Assembly (NCBI GenBank): GCA_945907335.1
Contig: CAMDSU010000094.1
Span: 1-7,014, forward strand
Reading direction: 5' to 3'
Source of the DNA: Bordetella parapertussis
Lineage (GTDB): Bacteria; Pseudomonadota; Gammaproteobacteria; Burkholderiales; Burkholderiaceae_C
DNA: 7,014 nucleotides
Shown here: positions 6,323 to 7,014 of the stretch, one piece after another
Position numbering within the stretch: position 1 is the first letter of the stretch
Layout of the letters: each line of letters starts with the position of its first letter
Made by a program: the position numbers and the translations under genes
The notes under the pieces: model-generated
Told to the model about the DNA's origin: nothing
What the model saw: only the letters and a program-made list of their open reading frames with translations
The model's database searches: none

Positions 6323-7014
6323 TCAGTGGCCTCCTGTGCCGAGATAGGCCTCGATGACCTTGGGGTCAGCCTGCACCTGTGCCGGTGTGCCCTGTGCGAT
6401 TTGCTTGCCGTAGTCCAACACCGTCACGGCATCGCACAAACCCATGACCAATTTCACATCGTGTTCGATCAGCAAAATGGTGCGCCCATCGTTGCGAATG
6501 CGGTCAATCAATTCACGCAACTGCACTTTTTCCGTGGCGTTCATGCCGGCGGCCGGTTCGTCCAAGGCCAACAGTTGCGGATCGGTGGCCAATGCACGCG
6601 CAATTTCCAGACGGCGCTGATCACCGTAACTGAGTGTGCGGGCTTTGTAATCGGCCAACTGACCAATGCCGACATAGTCCAGCAATTCACGCGCACGTTG
6701 TTCAATGGCTTTCTCTTCCGCAAGAAAAGATTTGCTGCGAAAAATCGCGCCCAGTAGGCCGGAACCCGTGCGCACATGCCGACCGACCATCACATTTTCC
6801 AGCGCACTCATCTCGGCAAACAAACGGATGTTTTGAAACGTGCGCGCAATACCTGCTTGCGCGACCTCATGCACTGCTGTGGGTTGGTAAGGTTTGCCAG
6901 CCAACTCGAAAATGCCGGTGTCGGGTGTGTACAAGCCGGTGATCACATTGAAGAAAGTGGTTTTGCCTGCGCCGTTCGGGCCGATCAAGCCGTACACCTG
7001 GCCGCGCTGAATCG
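6323..7014 (-). CDS. livG: LivG, branched-chain amino acid ABC importer ATPase, 5' end beyond window
   Basis: This is the partner ATPase of LivF. The frame is open to the right edge, with 229 complete codons visible. A GTG at 6997 is an internal valine (RGQVYGLIGPNGAGKT), not the start; LivG is usually ~255 residues, so about 25 are missing. The sequence shows Walker A GPNGAGKT with its lysine codon at 6964-6962, a RTFQNIRLF Q-loop, the LivG-type signature LSYGDQRR in place of LSGGQ, Walker B ALDEPAAGMN, and a switch histidine in IEHDVKLVM. The C-terminus ends in YLGTGGH before TGA at 6325-6323. Both the LSYGDQ signature and the AAGMN stretch separate it from LivF and from other importers. 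One base separates its stop from the livF ATG, indicating one operon. Confidence 0.96.
   Translation of the reverse strand, partial: IQRGQVYGLIGPNGAGKTTFFNVITGLYTPDTGIFELAGKPYQPTAVHEVAQAGIARTFQNIRLFAEMSALENVMVGRHVRTGSGLLGAIFRSKSFLAEEKAIEQRARELLDYVGIGQLADYKARTLSYGDQRRLEIARALATDPQLLALDEPAAGMNATEKVQLRELIDRIRNDGRTILLIEHDVKLVMGLCDAVTVLDYGKQIAQGTPAQVQADPKVIEAYLGTGGH
6330..6335 (-). promoter_or_regulatory. Ribosome binding site of livF (AGGAGG)
   Basis: AGGAGG on the minus strand lies inside the last codons of livG, 8 bases from the livF ATG. Its strength and spacing decide the ATG at 6321 over the in-frame ATG at codon 4. Its position within livG means livF translation is tied to the same transcript. 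Confidence 0.85.

Noticed and set aside
5798..6757. Plus-strand frames opposite livF and livG (5798-6247, 6320-6757)
   Set aside because: They mirror conserved LivF/LivG codons in reverse and have no recognisable protein content.
6995..6997. GTG at 6997 as the livG start
   Set aside because: It encodes the Val of RGQVYGLIGPNGAGKT, a few residues before Walker A; LivG has ~25 more residues upstream and the frame stays open to the window edge.

Overview
The window is almost entirely coding, and every gene I can support lies on the minus strand. The gene order and sequence style point to a betaproteobacterium, most likely Burkholderiales and perhaps Comamonadaceae-like. I base this on the double-length UvrA, which I recall from that order, on the LivG/LivF sequences, and on moderate GC with heavy TTG leucine usage, judged by eye. 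This is inference; no 16S or other marker is present.

In transcription order (right to left), the window opens with livG, which lacks its first ~25 codons. One base later comes a complete livF with a strong AGGAGG ribosome binding site inside the end of livG. These two encode the ATPases of a branched-chain amino acid (or related amide/urea) ABC importer. Only 7 bases after livF begins a very long open frame that runs from 5600 through position 1 without a stop, at least 1866 codons. It is the main content of the window.

That frame encodes a tandem UvrA, two UvrA-like units in one chain. It has four Walker A motifs (K39, K703, K1090, K1631), four LSGGE signatures (S546, S897, S1472, S1828) and four Walker B DEP motifs (D571, D934, D1497, D1863), all in one frame. 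Ordinary UvrA is about 940 residues with two ATPase cassettes and works as a dimer, so this protein looks like a covalently joined dimer. The halves are not equivalent. The first has a diverged region where UvrB normally binds, lacks one zinc ligand and carries a lysine/alanine-rich tract. The second keeps the UvrB-binding motif but has lost most of the insertion within its first cassette. The window ends inside the fourth Walker B motif, so the last ~80-100 residues are missing.

The spacing suggests that livG, livF and uvrA form one transcription unit: a nutrient importer with a DNA-damage protein at its end. No RNA gene, mobile element, CRISPR array or terminator is visible. The many open frames on the plus strand are antisense shadows.
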